Source: Dasania phycosphaerae (lineage in GTDB: Bacteria > Pseudomonadota > Gammaproteobacteria > Pseudomonadales > Dasaniaceae). From it: DNA of 64,000 nucleotides. Positions 8,787 through 16,129 of the stretch are shown one piece after another. The DNA is taken from NCBI RefSeq assembly GCF_026891035.1, contig NZ_JAPTGG010000011.1:62001-126000 (forward strand), in the 5' to 3' direction. The notes under the pieces are model-generated. The model was not told the origin of the DNA. It ran no database searches and saw only the letters and a program-made list of their open reading frames with translations. The first letter of the stretch is position 1. The number at the start of each line of letters is the position of its first letter. A program made the translations under genes and the position numbers.

Positions 8787-8809
8787 GAAACGTTATATTA
8801 TAACATTTC
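8787..8809. promoter_or_regulatory. Zur operator
   Basis: A 23-bp near-perfect palindrome with arms GAAACGTTATA and TATAACATTTC. It matches the gammaproteobacterial Zur box (GAAATGTTATA-N-TATAACATTTC) at all but one position. It lies between divergent znuA and zur, so one site can repress both units when zinc is sufficient. The AT-rich core probably overlaps the -10 elements. Confidence 0.92.
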
Positions 8810-8842
8810 TTTTAGCGAGCATAGGGCACAGCCTAGCCAGCC

Positions 8843-9370
8843 ATGAAAACCGCAACCGATACCAGCGGCTTTGAGCAACACAACCACAGCCACTGCATTA
8901 ACAAAGCCTTGCAAGAGGCCGACCTTATCTGCCAGCAAAAAAGCCTGCGGCTAACCCCGCTGCGCAGGCAAGTGCTGGGCTATATTTGGCAAAGCCACAA
9001 ACCGCTTGGTGCCTACACCTTATTAGAGATGCTGGCAGTCAGCCGCGCGCCCGGTAACAACAGCCGGGTAGCACCGCCCACGGTGTATAGAGCGCTGGAG
9101 TTTTTACTAGAGCACGGCCTAATACACCGCATCGCATCACTCAATGCCTATATAGGCTGCTGCAGCCCCAGCGATAAGCACCAAAGCCACTTTTTTATCT
9201 GCCGCCACTGCAATAGCACCGTAGAGCTGGCCACCCCAGCCATTAGTGCCGCCATTGCCCAATCGGCAAAAAGTACCGGCTTTATGGTAGAGGATGAATG
9301 CGTAGAAATCGTGGGGCTATGCCCGCAGTGCCAAAAAATAAACCCAGATGCAGCAGGTGATATAGAGTGA
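8843..9370 (+). CDS. zur: Fur-family zinc uptake repressor
   Basis: 175 residues. The winged-helix domain (about 30-105: LRLTPLRRQVLGYIWQS, PPTVYRALEFLLEHGLIHRI) is followed by a dimerisation domain with HFFICRHCNS and a second Cys pair in GLCPQCQ, the structural zinc site of Zur proteins. The N-terminus has a short His-containing stretch (EQHNHSHC). It is the first gene of zur-znuC-znuB; its stop overlaps the znuC GTG start. The Zur operator lies about 35 bp before its ATG, so autorepression is likely. Confidence 0.93.
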   Translation: MKTATDTSGFEQHNHSHCINKALQEADLICQQKSLRLTPLRRQVLGYIWQSHKPLGAYTLLEMLAVSRAPGNNSRVAPPTVYRALEFLLEHGLIHRIASLNAYIGCCSPSDKHQSHFFICRHCNSTVELATPAISAAIAQSAKSTGFMVEDECVEIVGLCPQCQKINPDAAGDIE

Positions 9371-10233
9371 GCGAGTACCTACTTCAAGCCAAGCAAATCT
9401 CCATGGTTTACGGCCAGCAAACCGTGCTGCAGGCGGTGGACTTAACGATTAGAGCAGGGGAGATCGTCACCCTAATAGGCCCCAATGGCGCGGGCAAAAC
9501 CACCTTGGTGAAAGCCGTGCTAGGGCTGATTGAACCCAGCCTAGGCCAGATTATTCGCCAGCCCGGCCTGCGCATAGGCTATATGCCACAGCGCCTGCAT
9601 GTAGACCCCAGCCTGCCCATAACCGTGGGCCGCTTTTTACGGCTGGCCCACCCCAGTAAAGCTGCCATTAAAGAAGCCTTGGCCGAGGTAGGCACCAGCC
9701 ATTTGCTTAACAACCCCTTGCAGTCCATCTCGGGGGGCGAGCTACAGCGGGTGCTATTAGCTAGGGCGCTGCTGCGCGACCCGCAGCTATTAGTGCTGGA
9801 TGAACCGGTACAAGGCGTAGACATAGCCGGCCAAACCGAGCTGTATCAACTCATCGAAACCCTGCGCGAGCGCCACCAGTGCGGGGTATTAATGGTATCC
9901 CATGACTTACACCTAGTAATGGCGCAAACCGACACGGTGATTTGCCTTAACCAGCATGTGTGCTGCCACGGCCACCCCGAGCATGTGAGTACCGACCCCG
10001 CCTACTTAGCCCTGTTTGGCGAAAAATACAGCCAGGCACTGGCGGTATACCACCACGATCACGACCACGAGCACGATATACACGGCGACGTTATCCCCGA
10101 CGAAAGCGGCAACAGCCCTAACCATGACCATAGCCAGTGCGGCCACAATCATCACCACGGCAGCCATCAGCACAGCAATAAGCACAACGAACAGAAACAA
10201 GACGAACAAAAAGGAGGGCAGGGCCATGCCTGA
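9367..10233 (+). CDS. znuC: Zinc ABC transporter ATPase with His-rich tail
   Basis: 288 residues. It drives zinc import through ZnuB. Walker A GPNGAGKTT (about residue 40), signature SGGELQRVLLARALL, Walker B LLVLDEP and the switch His in VSHDLH are intact. Start is GTG, overlapping the zur stop. The ATPase domain ends near residue 225. The last 60 or so residues form a hydrophilic tail with 16 His (HHDHDHEHD, HNHHHGSHQH) plus Asp and Gln. His-rich extensions occur in some ZnuC proteins, but here both ZnuA and ZnuC carry one. The tail faces the cytoplasm, so zinc buffering or sensing is inferred. Confidence 0.95.
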   Translation: MSEYLLQAKQISMVYGQQTVLQAVDLTIRAGEIVTLIGPNGAGKTTLVKAVLGLIEPSLGQIIRQPGLRIGYMPQRLHVDPSLPITVGRFLRLAHPSKAAIKEALAEVGTSHLLNNPLQSISGGELQRVLLARALLRDPQLLVLDEPVQGVDIAGQTELYQLIETLRERHQCGVLMVSHDLHLVMAQTDTVICLNQHVCCHGHPEHVSTDPAYLALFGEKYSQALAVYHHDHDHEHDIHGDVIPDESGNSPNHDHSQCGHNHHHGSHQHSNKHNEQKQDEQKGGQGHA

Positions 10234-11026
10234 TTTTTTATGGTTAGGCCTTAGCGCCGGGTTAATCATCGCCGCCATCGCCGGGCCCTTGGGCTCGTTT
10301 GTGGTGTGGCAGCGGCTGGCCTACTTTGGCGACACCCTAGCGCACTCCGCCTTACTGGGCGTAGCCCTCAGCCTGTGGCTAAGCATTAATATACAACTGG
10401 GCATTATCATCTGCTGCCTAGGCTTAGCCGTGCTGCTAGTGGTGCTGCAACGCAAGCCGCAACTGGCCAGCGACAGCCTGCTGGGCATACTCTCACACGG
10501 CAGCCTGGCGCTGGGCCTAGTCACCATCGCCTTAATAGACGACGTGCGGCTAGACTTAAACGCCTACCTATTTGGCGACCTGTTAGCAGTAAGCCAGCAA
10601 GACCTCTACTGGATAGGCGGCGTAGCGCTGGCCCTAGCACTCACCCTATGGCGCAACTGGAACAGCCTGCTAGCCATCACCGTACACCCCGAACTGGCCC
10701 AAGTAGAGGGCCTGCCGGTAGAGCGCCTGCGTCTCACCCTAATGCTAATGATCGCCTTGCTGGTCGCCATCGCCATGAAAATCATCGGCGTGCTACTGAT
10801 CACCGCACTACTCATCATCCCCGCCGCCGCCAGCCGCAAGTTTGTAACATCCCCCGAACAAATGGCCGCCACCGCCATAGCCATAGGCTGCGGCTCAGTA
10901 GCAGGGGGCTTGGGTTTATCACTCAGCCTAGACACACCCGCAGGGCCATCCATAGTGGTGTTTGCGATAGGCTTGTTTTTAGTTGCTGGGCTAGCTAACA
11001 CAGCCTTAAGTTCAGTTAAAAAATAA
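10226..11026 (+). CDS. znuB: Zinc ABC transporter permease
   Basis: 266 residues from ATG 10226, chosen because AAGGAGG sits 8 nt upstream (10211-10217). The longer frame to 10016 only translates the alternate frame of the znuC His-rich tail. It is an ABC-3 family permease with seven to nine hydrophobic helices and GPLGSFVVWQRLAYFGDTLAHSALLG-type motifs in the first 40 residues, plus the coupling region near EGLPVERLRL. It overlaps znuC by 8 bp, so the two are translationally coupled. Confidence 0.95.
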   Translation: MPDFLWLGLSAGLIIAAIAGPLGSFVVWQRLAYFGDTLAHSALLGVALSLWLSINIQLGIIICCLGLAVLLVVLQRKPQLASDSLLGILSHGSLALGLVTIALIDDVRLDLNAYLFGDLLAVSQQDLYWIGGVALALALTLWRNWNSLLAITVHPELAQVEGLPVERLRLTLMLMIALLVAIAMKIIGVLLITALLIIPAAASRKFVTSPEQMAATAIAIGCGSVAGGLGLSLSLDTPAGPSIVVFAIGLFLVAGLANTALSSVKK

Positions 11027-11032
11027 AACACG

Positions 11033-11136
11033 GTCATGCCGGAGCTGATCCGGCAGCTATCCTTGTTAGATGGATGCTGAATCAAGTTCAGCATGACAAG
11101 CTACAGTACGTCGTACCGGCCTTGCGCCGGTACCCA
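11033..11136. repeat. Three palindromic elements after znuB
   Basis: Three hairpins in a row: GTCATGCCGG...CCGGCAG (11034-11058), a 27-bp CTGAA/TTCAG palindrome with flanks TGGAT and ATGAC (11071-11097), and TACCGGCCTTGCGCCGGTA (11113-11131). The first may also end znuB transcripts. The second belongs to the family with loop ATCAAGT that recurs across the window. Confidence 0.8.
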
Positions 11137-11164
11137 TGGGTTTAATTTATTAATTCTCTTTAAC

Positions 11165-11640
11165 AATCCTTTTTCGCCCGTTGGCGAGTTACTTCTTTTA
11201 CGTGCATAAAAGAAGTAACCAAGAAAAGTGCACCCTGAGTCCGCCGCCCTTCGCCTATTGGCTACGGGAAACCTGCGCTACTCATAAATTTGCGGCCGCT
11301 GCGCAACTCACATTTTTTGATAATCAATCAAAAAATGCTCGGACAGTGCTCGCTGTGGCCACCGCAAATTTATTCCGTTGCTCGGCGGCTCCCAAGGGAT
11401 AATGGGTACTCCGTAGCGAGCTGTGTAGTATTATCAGGTTTTTATCTTTATATAACTGCTCTACAATCATCCATAATCAACAACTTTTAGAAAGCGAAAT
11501 ACCACTCGTCGTGCCGGCCTTGCGCCGGTACCCATAGTTTTTTACTGACTAAAATATATTCACAGGCATCACCTTCTATGAAGTACCCGTTGCCCCTTGG
11601 GAGTCGCCTAGCAACGGAGAAAAATAACAGCGCGAAGCAG
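11165..11640. repeat. Hairpin-rich composite non-coding element
   Basis: Nested inverted repeats with no credible gene. One is a perfect 13-bp pair GTTACTTCTTTTA/TAAAAGAAGTAAC (11188-11219). A second is a large hairpin closed by TAAATTTGCGG/CCGCAAATTTA (11285-11372) whose apex is CATTTTTTGAT/ATCAAAAAATG (11311-11337). The third is a 35-bp imperfect inverted repeat, 11375-11409 against 11583-11617. Short open frames here are translations of these stems. A diverged relative of the first hairpin lies near 54217-54250. Confidence 0.75.
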
Positions 11641-11726
11641 CGAACACAGTCAGCTAGGTGGATGCTGAATCAAGTTCAGCATGACAAACGTACAGTACGT
11701 CGTACCGGCCTTGCGCCGGTACCCAT
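11509..11726. repeat. More palindromic elements before the glycerate kinase gene
   Basis: GTCGTACCGGCCTTGCGCCG-type elements at 11509-11535 and 11699-11725 match the one at 11110-11136. A CTGAA/TTCAG palindrome at 11659-11685 matches those at 11071, 25270, 31905 and 31980. The interval 11027-11785 is thus almost entirely repeats; no promoter for the next gene was assigned. Confidence 0.75.
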
Positions 11727-11785
11727 TGGTTTACGCTAAACAATAAAAGAGCGTAGCTCTTAACAAAAACAACAATCAAATAACC

Positions 11786-12685
11786 ATGAAAAACATCGAG
11801 CCATACCTAAAACAATTCCAAACCCAACATCAACTCCCCGATGACTACCTAACATCCGCACAAAACCACTACACGCCCCTAATCAACGCACTGCTACAAC
11901 AACAAGCCCACAGCCAACAAACCCTCACCCTAGGCATAAACGGCAGCCAAGGCAGCGGCAAAACCACCATGGCCGCTTACCTGCACACCGTGTTAACTCA
12001 CCAGCACAAGCTCAAAGTAGTCAGCCTAAGCCTTGATGATTTTTACTTATCCAAAAGCGCGCGCCTACAGTTAGCCCAAACCGTACACCCACTACTGGCC
12101 ACCCGCGGCGTACCCGGCACCCACGACATTGCACTGGCACTCACCACCTTAGCCGACTTAAAAAAACCGGGCAGGGTAGCCATACCGCGTTTTAACAAAG
12201 CCAGCGACGACTGCGTAGCCCGCGAGCAATGGGCCAGCATCAACGCCCCCGTAGACATTATTATTTTAGAAGGCTGGTGCTTAGGCGCTATCCCGCAAAG
12301 CGAAGCTGAATTATTGCCAGCCATTAACAGCCTAGAGGCCCAGCACGATAGCGATGGCCGCTGGCGACACTACGTTAACCAGCAACTAGCACAGCATTAC
12401 CAAAGCTTGCATGAACAAATCGACAGCTGGGCCATGCTTAAAGCGCCATCCTTTGATTGCATCTACCAATGGCGCTTACAGCAAGAGCACAAACTTGCCA
12501 GCCGCATAAAAGCCGAGCAGGGTAGTGAGCAGGGGGCTAGTGGGGTAATGAGTGACAAGGCCGTTAAAGAGTTTGTGATGTATTTTCAGCGGATTACTGA
12601 ACATTTATTAACGACCTTACCTAAAAAGGTAGATTTTTTGTTTAGCTTGGATAACAATCGCAGCATCGCTAATAAAACGCGTTAG
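11786..12685 (+). CDS. D-glycerate 3-kinase-like P-loop kinase
   Basis: 299 residues. P-loop at about 52-60 (GINGSQGSGKTT), then VVSLSLDDFYLSKSARLQLA, TRGVPGTHDI, IPRFNKASDD and IILEGWCLGAIPQ. These are the hallmarks of the kinase family that includes plant D-glycerate 3-kinase and bacterial YkfA/YggC-like phosphoribulokinase-related enzymes. The expected reaction is ATP-dependent phosphorylation of D-glycerate to 3-phosphoglycerate; substrate is inferred from the family. It stands alone between repeats and the first cassette array. Its last about 18 codons form the beginning of a 330-bp segment duplicated at 25694. Confidence 0.82.
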   Translation: MKNIEPYLKQFQTQHQLPDDYLTSAQNHYTPLINALLQQQAHSQQTLTLGINGSQGSGKTTMAAYLHTVLTHQHKLKVVSLSLDDFYLSKSARLQLAQTVHPLLATRGVPGTHDIALALTTLADLKKPGRVAIPRFNKASDDCVAREQWASINAPVDIIILEGWCLGAIPQSEAELLPAINSLEAQHDSDGRWRHYVNQQLAQHYQSLHEQIDSWAMLKAPSFDCIYQWRLQQEHKLASRIKAEQGSEQGASGVMSDKAVKEFVMYFQRITEHLLTTLPKKVDFLFSLDNNRSIANKTR

Positions 12686-12964
12686 GACGAATGATCATTA
12701 AAGGGATTTTTAGTGCTTAGCACCATACTCAGTTTTACTCCCTTCTTTTGTTTCATTCCCCTTGGTTAGTTTTGGCATTTTGTGATTGCGCTGCGTATTA
12801 ATATCAACGCTGATTGCTGTATTGATAATATACATGGCCAGATATTGACGTATAGGCGTGGTTAGATCTTGCAGCAAATGTTTAGATATAGACTTTTTTG
12901 TCTAGATTTATACTTTATGTTTTGATTTGACTATAGCCAAAAATTAACTGTTAGCATCTAAACA
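12632..12964 (+). repeat. Array leader copy A (attI-like), paired with 25694-26060
   Basis: Aligns along its length with 25694-26060. It starts inside the 3' end of the glycerate kinase gene (GATTTTTTG) and passes through the shared blocks AATAAAACGCGTTAGGA, TCATTAAAGGGATTTTTAGT and TTTTACTCCCTTCTTTTGTT. It ends at AACTGTTAG just before the first cassette gene. Near the start TAACAATCGC and GCGTTAGG (12652-12687) look like the two outer boxes of a very short attC. A small hairpin GTGC-TTA-GCAC sits between GGGA and TCCC. The end resembles an attI crossover (GTTAGCA). No integrase gene is adjacent. Confidence 0.7.
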
Positions 12965-12984
12965 TCCGTGCCATTAAGGAAGAT

Positions 12985-13800
12985 ATGAAGAAGATAAATT
13001 TTAAGATTTCGTACCATAACGGCGATGCAAGAGATGGTCGCCTGGACATGTACGACGCGACGGTTTCATTACAAGGGTTTGCAAAGGCATTATCAATAAC
13101 TACGCATGCGTTGCTAAATGACGGTGAAATAAAAAAGCACGGAAACAAAATTTCTGGTGCCAAGCTATATATAAACCCGTCCCGTAAAGGTAGTTTCGAA
13201 GAACTCATAACATTAGCTATCGAAAACCAAGCGGCTTTGGCCGTAGGAACAAGCGTTGTTGGGGCTGTATTCTACGATCTCATTAAATGGACATGGTCAA
13301 AGACTTTAGACTTAAATTACAGCCCTGAAACAGCCCAAGTAAGAAAGCTAGAAGATAGAATTGAACCGTTTATTGGAGAAATGGAAGAGGCTTTAGAAAT
13401 TCCTCTTGAGCAGGCACATCGACCGATTAAACAGTGCGATGACATGACCATTGTTATAAAAAGGCCTCGAAACCCAGATCATGTGATCAAGATGGATAAA
13501 GAGACACTAAAAAGTGTTTCTATTCAAACTGAACCCAATGTTATTACCAATATTACAGGAAATGTTACTCGCTATAATATTTTGTCTGGCATTGGCCGGT
13601 TTTACGATAATGAACTAGAACGTACTGTGTCATTCAAAATGCCTGAAAAGGCAGGCTCATCCCAGCGCCGTAGAATCACCTGGTCTTTGCATAATGCCCA
13701 GGATGAAGGCGAAGGAAAAATAAGGCTAGAAGTAAAACGTGTAGTATCTGCAAAAGGGGTAATACGTCGCTATCTTGTTCAAAAAGTATATCGTATATAA
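12985..13800 (+). CDS. Cassette 1 protein, uncharacterised family (DUF7946-like)
   Basis: 271 residues, ATG preceded by AAGGAAG. The N-terminus (ISYHNGDARDGRLDMYD, then LQGFAKALSITTHALLNDGE) and IYINPSRKGSFEELI resemble a family of unknown function that I associate with DUF7946; this is from memory. A hydrophobic stretch near residues 83-105 (AALAVGTSVVGAVFYDLIKW) could be one membrane helix or a buried helix. The C-terminal half is basic and beta-rich. The stop is 2 bp before an attC site, the normal layout of an integron cassette, and the base composition is AT-richer than the flanking operons. Function unknown; a defence role would be inference from context only. Confidence 0.75.
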   Translation: MKKINFKISYHNGDARDGRLDMYDATVSLQGFAKALSITTHALLNDGEIKKHGNKISGAKLYINPSRKGSFEELITLAIENQAALAVGTSVVGAVFYDLIKWTWSKTLDLNYSPETAQVRKLEDRIEPFIGEMEEALEIPLEQAHRPIKQCDDMTIVIKRPRNPDHVIKMDKETLKSVSIQTEPNVITNITGNVTRYNILSGIGRFYDNELERTVSFKMPEKAGSSQRRRITWSLHNAQDEGEGKIRLEVKRVVSAKGVIRRYLVQKVYRI

Positions 13801-13802
13801 AT

Positions 13803-13879
13803 GCTAACAAGGCCAGCCAGAGGGAACAAAAAACCGCCGCTTCGCTCTGGTTTTTCGTCCCCTGCTGGCGGCGTTATGA
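13803..13879 (+). other. attC recombination site 1
   Basis: Begins GCTAACAA and ends GCGTTATGA, the R'' and R' boxes. The inner arms GCCAGCCA and TGCTGGC pair with one unpaired C, the extrahelical base of attC sites. A second paired block GGGAACAAAAAACC/GGTTTTTCGTCCC encloses a loop GCCGCTTCGCTCT. The site is about 77 bp, starting 2 bp after one CDS and ending 10 bp before the next. Confidence 0.9.
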
Positions 13880-13889
13880 GTAGGTGCCG

Positions 13890-14174
13890 ATGAGCAGCGC
13901 AAAGGAATGCCCAAGCTGTAACACCAATATTTCTTGGTGGCGAAGAAAGTATCGAGTTACGTGTAAGCACTGCGAATCAGAGCTTGTCATGGCAAACCAT
14001 GGTGCGCATTTGCTTCTATTAATAGTAATGTCGTTTATCTTTCTATTGGCCTGGGTATTCAATCCTACACTTTTTGTTATTGCATTGCTTATTGAACTAT
14101 CATTTCACAATTGGTTTATCAACAACATGCTATTTTATAAGGTCGTCAATGAACCTAGGCCACAAACCCAGTAA
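13890..14174 (+). CDS. Cassette 2 protein: zinc ribbon plus membrane helices
   Basis: 94 residues from ATG 13890; a GTG at 13884 would add two. Two Cys pairs (ECPSCN and TCKHCES, 17 residues apart) form a rubredoxin-like zinc ribbon, followed by a hydrophobic region of about 45 residues (HLLLLIVMSFIFLLAWVF, LFVIALLIELSF) that can make two helices. It is bounded by attC sites on both sides. The family is not recognised. A small membrane protein with a cytoplasmic metal-binding head is all that can be said. Confidence 0.7.
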   Translation: MSSAKECPSCNTNISWWRRKYRVTCKHCESELVMANHGAHLLLLIVMSFIFLLAWVFNPTLFVIALLIELSFHNWFINNMLFYKVVNEPRPQTQ

Positions 14175-14178
14175 CACT

Positions 14179-14255
14179 TATAACAAGTTTGGCCACAATC
14201 TCGCTTCGCGCTGGGCATACTGCTGCGCAGTTTGCCTATGCCAAAAGCGTTATTT
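14179..14255 (+). other. attC recombination site 2
   Basis: Outer boxes TATAACAA and GCGTTATTT; inner arms TTTGGC/GCCAAA beside them. The middle holds the hairpin-forming TCGCTTCGCGCTGGGCATAC and CTGCGCAG. Total about 77 bp, the same length as site 1, and it fits the gap between the stop at 14174 and the ATG at 14271. Confidence 0.85.
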
Positions 14256-14270
14256 TCAAGAGGTGCATAA

Positions 14271-14489
14271 ATGGTAGGCGGCTCATTCAGCCCAGTTTGG
14301 TATAAATGCGTTAAGTGTAAAGGTGGATTTGATTTTTATAAAACCAAATGCCCTCACTGTGGACACGAGCACTCTAAAGAAGAAATTTATGCTCTTAAAA
14401 AGATGCATTTTAAAAAAAGCAGTCTAGGAATGATCATTGCTGCAATAATATTTATCCCACTGTTTTATATTGCATTTAAATATGGATAG
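14271..14489 (+). CDS. Cassette 3 protein: zinc ribbon plus one membrane helix
   Basis: 72 residues. Cys pairs YKCVKCKG and TKCPHCGHEH make a zinc ribbon in the first 35 residues. A basic linker (KKMHFKKSS) leads into one C-terminal helix (LGMIIAAIIFIPLFYIAF). The architecture resembles cassette 2 but sequence similarity is slight. It follows attC site 2 by 15 bp and is followed by what looks like a decayed attC (14498-14540). Confidence 0.65.
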   Translation: MVGGSFSPVWYKCVKCKGGFDFYKTKCPHCGHEHSKEEIYALKKMHFKKSSLGMIIAAIIFIPLFYIAFKYG

Positions 14490-14497
14490 TAGAAACA

Positions 14498-14540
14498 TAA
14501 CAAGCACATCAATAAGCGTACACACATACAAGTTAACGAT
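14498..14540 (+). other. Possible decayed attC at the end of array 1
   Basis: ATAACAAGC (R''-like) 8 bp after the stop of cassette 3 and GTTAACG (R'-like) 26 bp further on, without pairing inner arms. This fits a truncated terminal attC; chance cannot be excluded. Confidence 0.35.
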
Positions 14541-14707
14541 TATCTACTCTGACCATAATACCTCACACCAGTACCCGCGCCTAAAAACATCAACAGCTAT
14601 ATTTTCTTAGCAGCCAAATACCAAGCTATCCCAATTTTTATAATTAACCTGCCCCAACAAATTGCCCACCGCTATTTAACACCCAGCAAATACTCACCCC
14701 ACTAACT
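14541..14707. other. Intergenic region between array 1 and ompW
   Basis: AT-rich, with no reading frame, repeat or strong hairpin that I can support. It marks the right border of the cassette array. Confidence 0.4.
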
Positions 14708-14721
14708 TTAATCTAGATCAA
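14708..14721 (+). promoter_or_regulatory. FNR-type site upstream of ompW
   Basis: TTAATCTAGATCAA matches the FNR/Anr consensus TTGAT-N4-ATCAA at nine of ten positions. It lies about 88 bp before the ompW ATG. OmpW is FNR-controlled in E. coli, and the next genes encode cytochromes, so oxygen control is plausible. Confidence 0.6.
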
Positions 14722-14808
14722 ATCATCTTTACGGCCGCTGTGATTTAATTATTGTTATTAATTGATCACAACAATATCAACCTTAACAGCCGTTATAGAG
14801 TACCCAGT

Positions 14809-15507
14809 ATGAAAGCAGTCACTACTTTAAGTCGTATCGTTGCCCTCAGCGCAGCCTTTGCAAGCCCCAGTTATGCTTATCAAGCGGGGGATATAATTGT
14901 GCGCGCCGGTGCCACCACTGTAGAGCCGCAAGAAAGCAGTGACGCTATTGCATTAAATGGCAGTACTTTATCGCTAGCTGGCGGCAATACCCATTTAACC
15001 GTCGACAGTAACACTCAGTTGGGATTAACGTTTAGTTATGTGCTTGATAAGCACTGGGCTATAGAGCTGTTAGCTGCCACGCCTTTTTCGCATACCGCAG
15101 CGGCCACTGGCGAATTAGCCGGTTTAGATATAGCCCGTGTAAAACAACTGCCGCCCACCTTGTCCGCCATTTATTACTTTAATAACAGCGGTAAATTTAA
15201 ACCTTACCTAGGTGCGGGCATCAACTACACGATTTTTTTTGATGAAAAAATTAACAGCCAGGCCGATGCGGCTCTAGAGGGCTTAGGTTTAACCGGCGCT
15301 AAAGTGTCGCTAGATGACTCATGGGGTGCAGCTTTGCAAATTGGCGCAGACTATATGATTGACGATAATTGGCTATTAAACGCCTCTATACGCTGGATAG
15401 ACATAGACAGCAAAGCCACCATAAAATTTGATGGCGGCCACCAGCTAAGCAGTGATGTAGCTATAGACCCTTATGTTTACACCCTAGCCATAGGTTATAA
15501 ATTTTAA
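14809..15507 (+). CDS. ompW: OmpW-family outer membrane protein
   Basis: 232 residues from ATG 14809, which puts a signal peptide (TTLSRIVALSAAFASPSYA) at the N-terminus; the frame is open 19 codons upstream. The mature start YQAGDIIVRAGATTVEPQESS, the block LGLTFSYVLDKHWAIELLAATPFSH, PTLSAIYYFN, PYLGAGINYTIFFDE and the terminal IDPYVYTLAIGYKF are OmpW signatures. It is an eight-stranded barrel ending in Phe, as outer membrane proteins do. A 28-bp palindrome follows the stop. Confidence 0.95.
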   Translation: MKAVTTLSRIVALSAAFASPSYAYQAGDIIVRAGATTVEPQESSDAIALNGSTLSLAGGNTHLTVDSNTQLGLTFSYVLDKHWAIELLAATPFSHTAAATGELAGLDIARVKQLPPTLSAIYYFNNSGKFKPYLGAGINYTIFFDEKINSQADAALEGLGLTGAKVSLDDSWGAALQIGADYMIDDNWLLNASIRWIDIDSKATIKFDGGHQLSSDVAIDPYVYTLAIGYKF

Positions 15508-15514
15508 TATAGCT

Positions 15515-15542
15515 GGTTAGAGCACATTAATGTGCTCTAACC
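15515..15542. terminator. Perfect 28-bp palindrome after ompW
   Basis: GGTTAGAGCACAT pairs perfectly with ATGTGCTCTAACC, starting 8 bp after the ompW stop. The tract after it is only CTTACC, so it may protect the 3' end as much as terminate. Confidence 0.65.
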
Positions 15543-15652
15543 TTACCTAACAGTGCTCAATTAATGCACTCTAGCCCTTTGATGCCTAAGAGGCCTTGAG
15601 TTAAAAAACTCACTGATTCATAATCAATTTTTCAAATATTTAAGAGGCATTT

Positions 15653-16123
15653 ATGAGACATATTACTCGCACACTTTTAGGCTTTACCGCGCTTGTTGTT
15701 TCTTTACAAAGTTTTGCCGATAGTAAAGATCCAAACCTAGACCTAATTCATGCTCGCCAAGGCGAAATGGAATTGCGCTCTTACTTTTTGGGGCCATTAG
15801 TGGCCATGGCTAAAGGCGACACGCCATACAATGCAGAAACCGCCGCTAGCTTTAGCAAAAGCCTGCAGTTATTAAATGGCTTGGATATGGATAGGGCATG
15901 GTCACCGGGTACTGCTAACGACAAATACGAGGGCAAAACCAAGGCCTTGCCAAAAATTTGGAACACCTACCCTGAAATAGGTAAATACGGTGAGAAATAT
16001 GAAGCCGCCGTCGATGCCCTTGCTGGCAGCGCTGGTAATGGCTTGAATGAGCTGCGCGCTAACCTGGGTGATGTAGGCAAAGCCTGCAAAGCTTGCCACG
16101 ACGATTTTACTGCAAAAAAGTAA
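15653..16123 (+). CDS. Cytochrome c' / c556-type periplasmic cytochrome
   Basis: 156 residues: a signal peptide (TRTLLGFTALVVSLQSFA), a four-helix-bundle body with ARQGEMELRSYFLGPLVAMAKG, and a single C-terminal haem site KACKACHDDF, the class II layout. It is likely a periplasmic electron carrier or gas-binding haem protein. The cytochrome b561 gene starts 6 bp later, so the pair is probably a membrane-to-periplasm electron transfer module. An FNR-like sequence TGATTCATAATCAA (15614-15627) lies just upstream; it matches on one arm only. Confidence 0.9.
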   Translation: MRHITRTLLGFTALVVSLQSFADSKDPNLDLIHARQGEMELRSYFLGPLVAMAKGDTPYNAETAASFSKSLQLLNGLDMDRAWSPGTANDKYEGKTKALPKIWNTYPEIGKYGEKYEAAVDALAGSAGNGLNELRANLGDVGKACKACHDDFTAKK

Positions 16124-16129
16124 GCACAA

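Noticed and set aside
10016..10225. N-terminal extension of ZnuB
   Set aside because: It translates the His-rich tail region of znuC in another frame; the AAGGAGG before ATG 10226 decides the start.
11181..11490. Two overlapping reading frames in the repeat region
   Set aside because: They run across hairpin stems and have no family-like features.
12686..12984. intI integrase gene next to array 1
   Set aside because: The region is only 300 bp and has no long frame on either strand.
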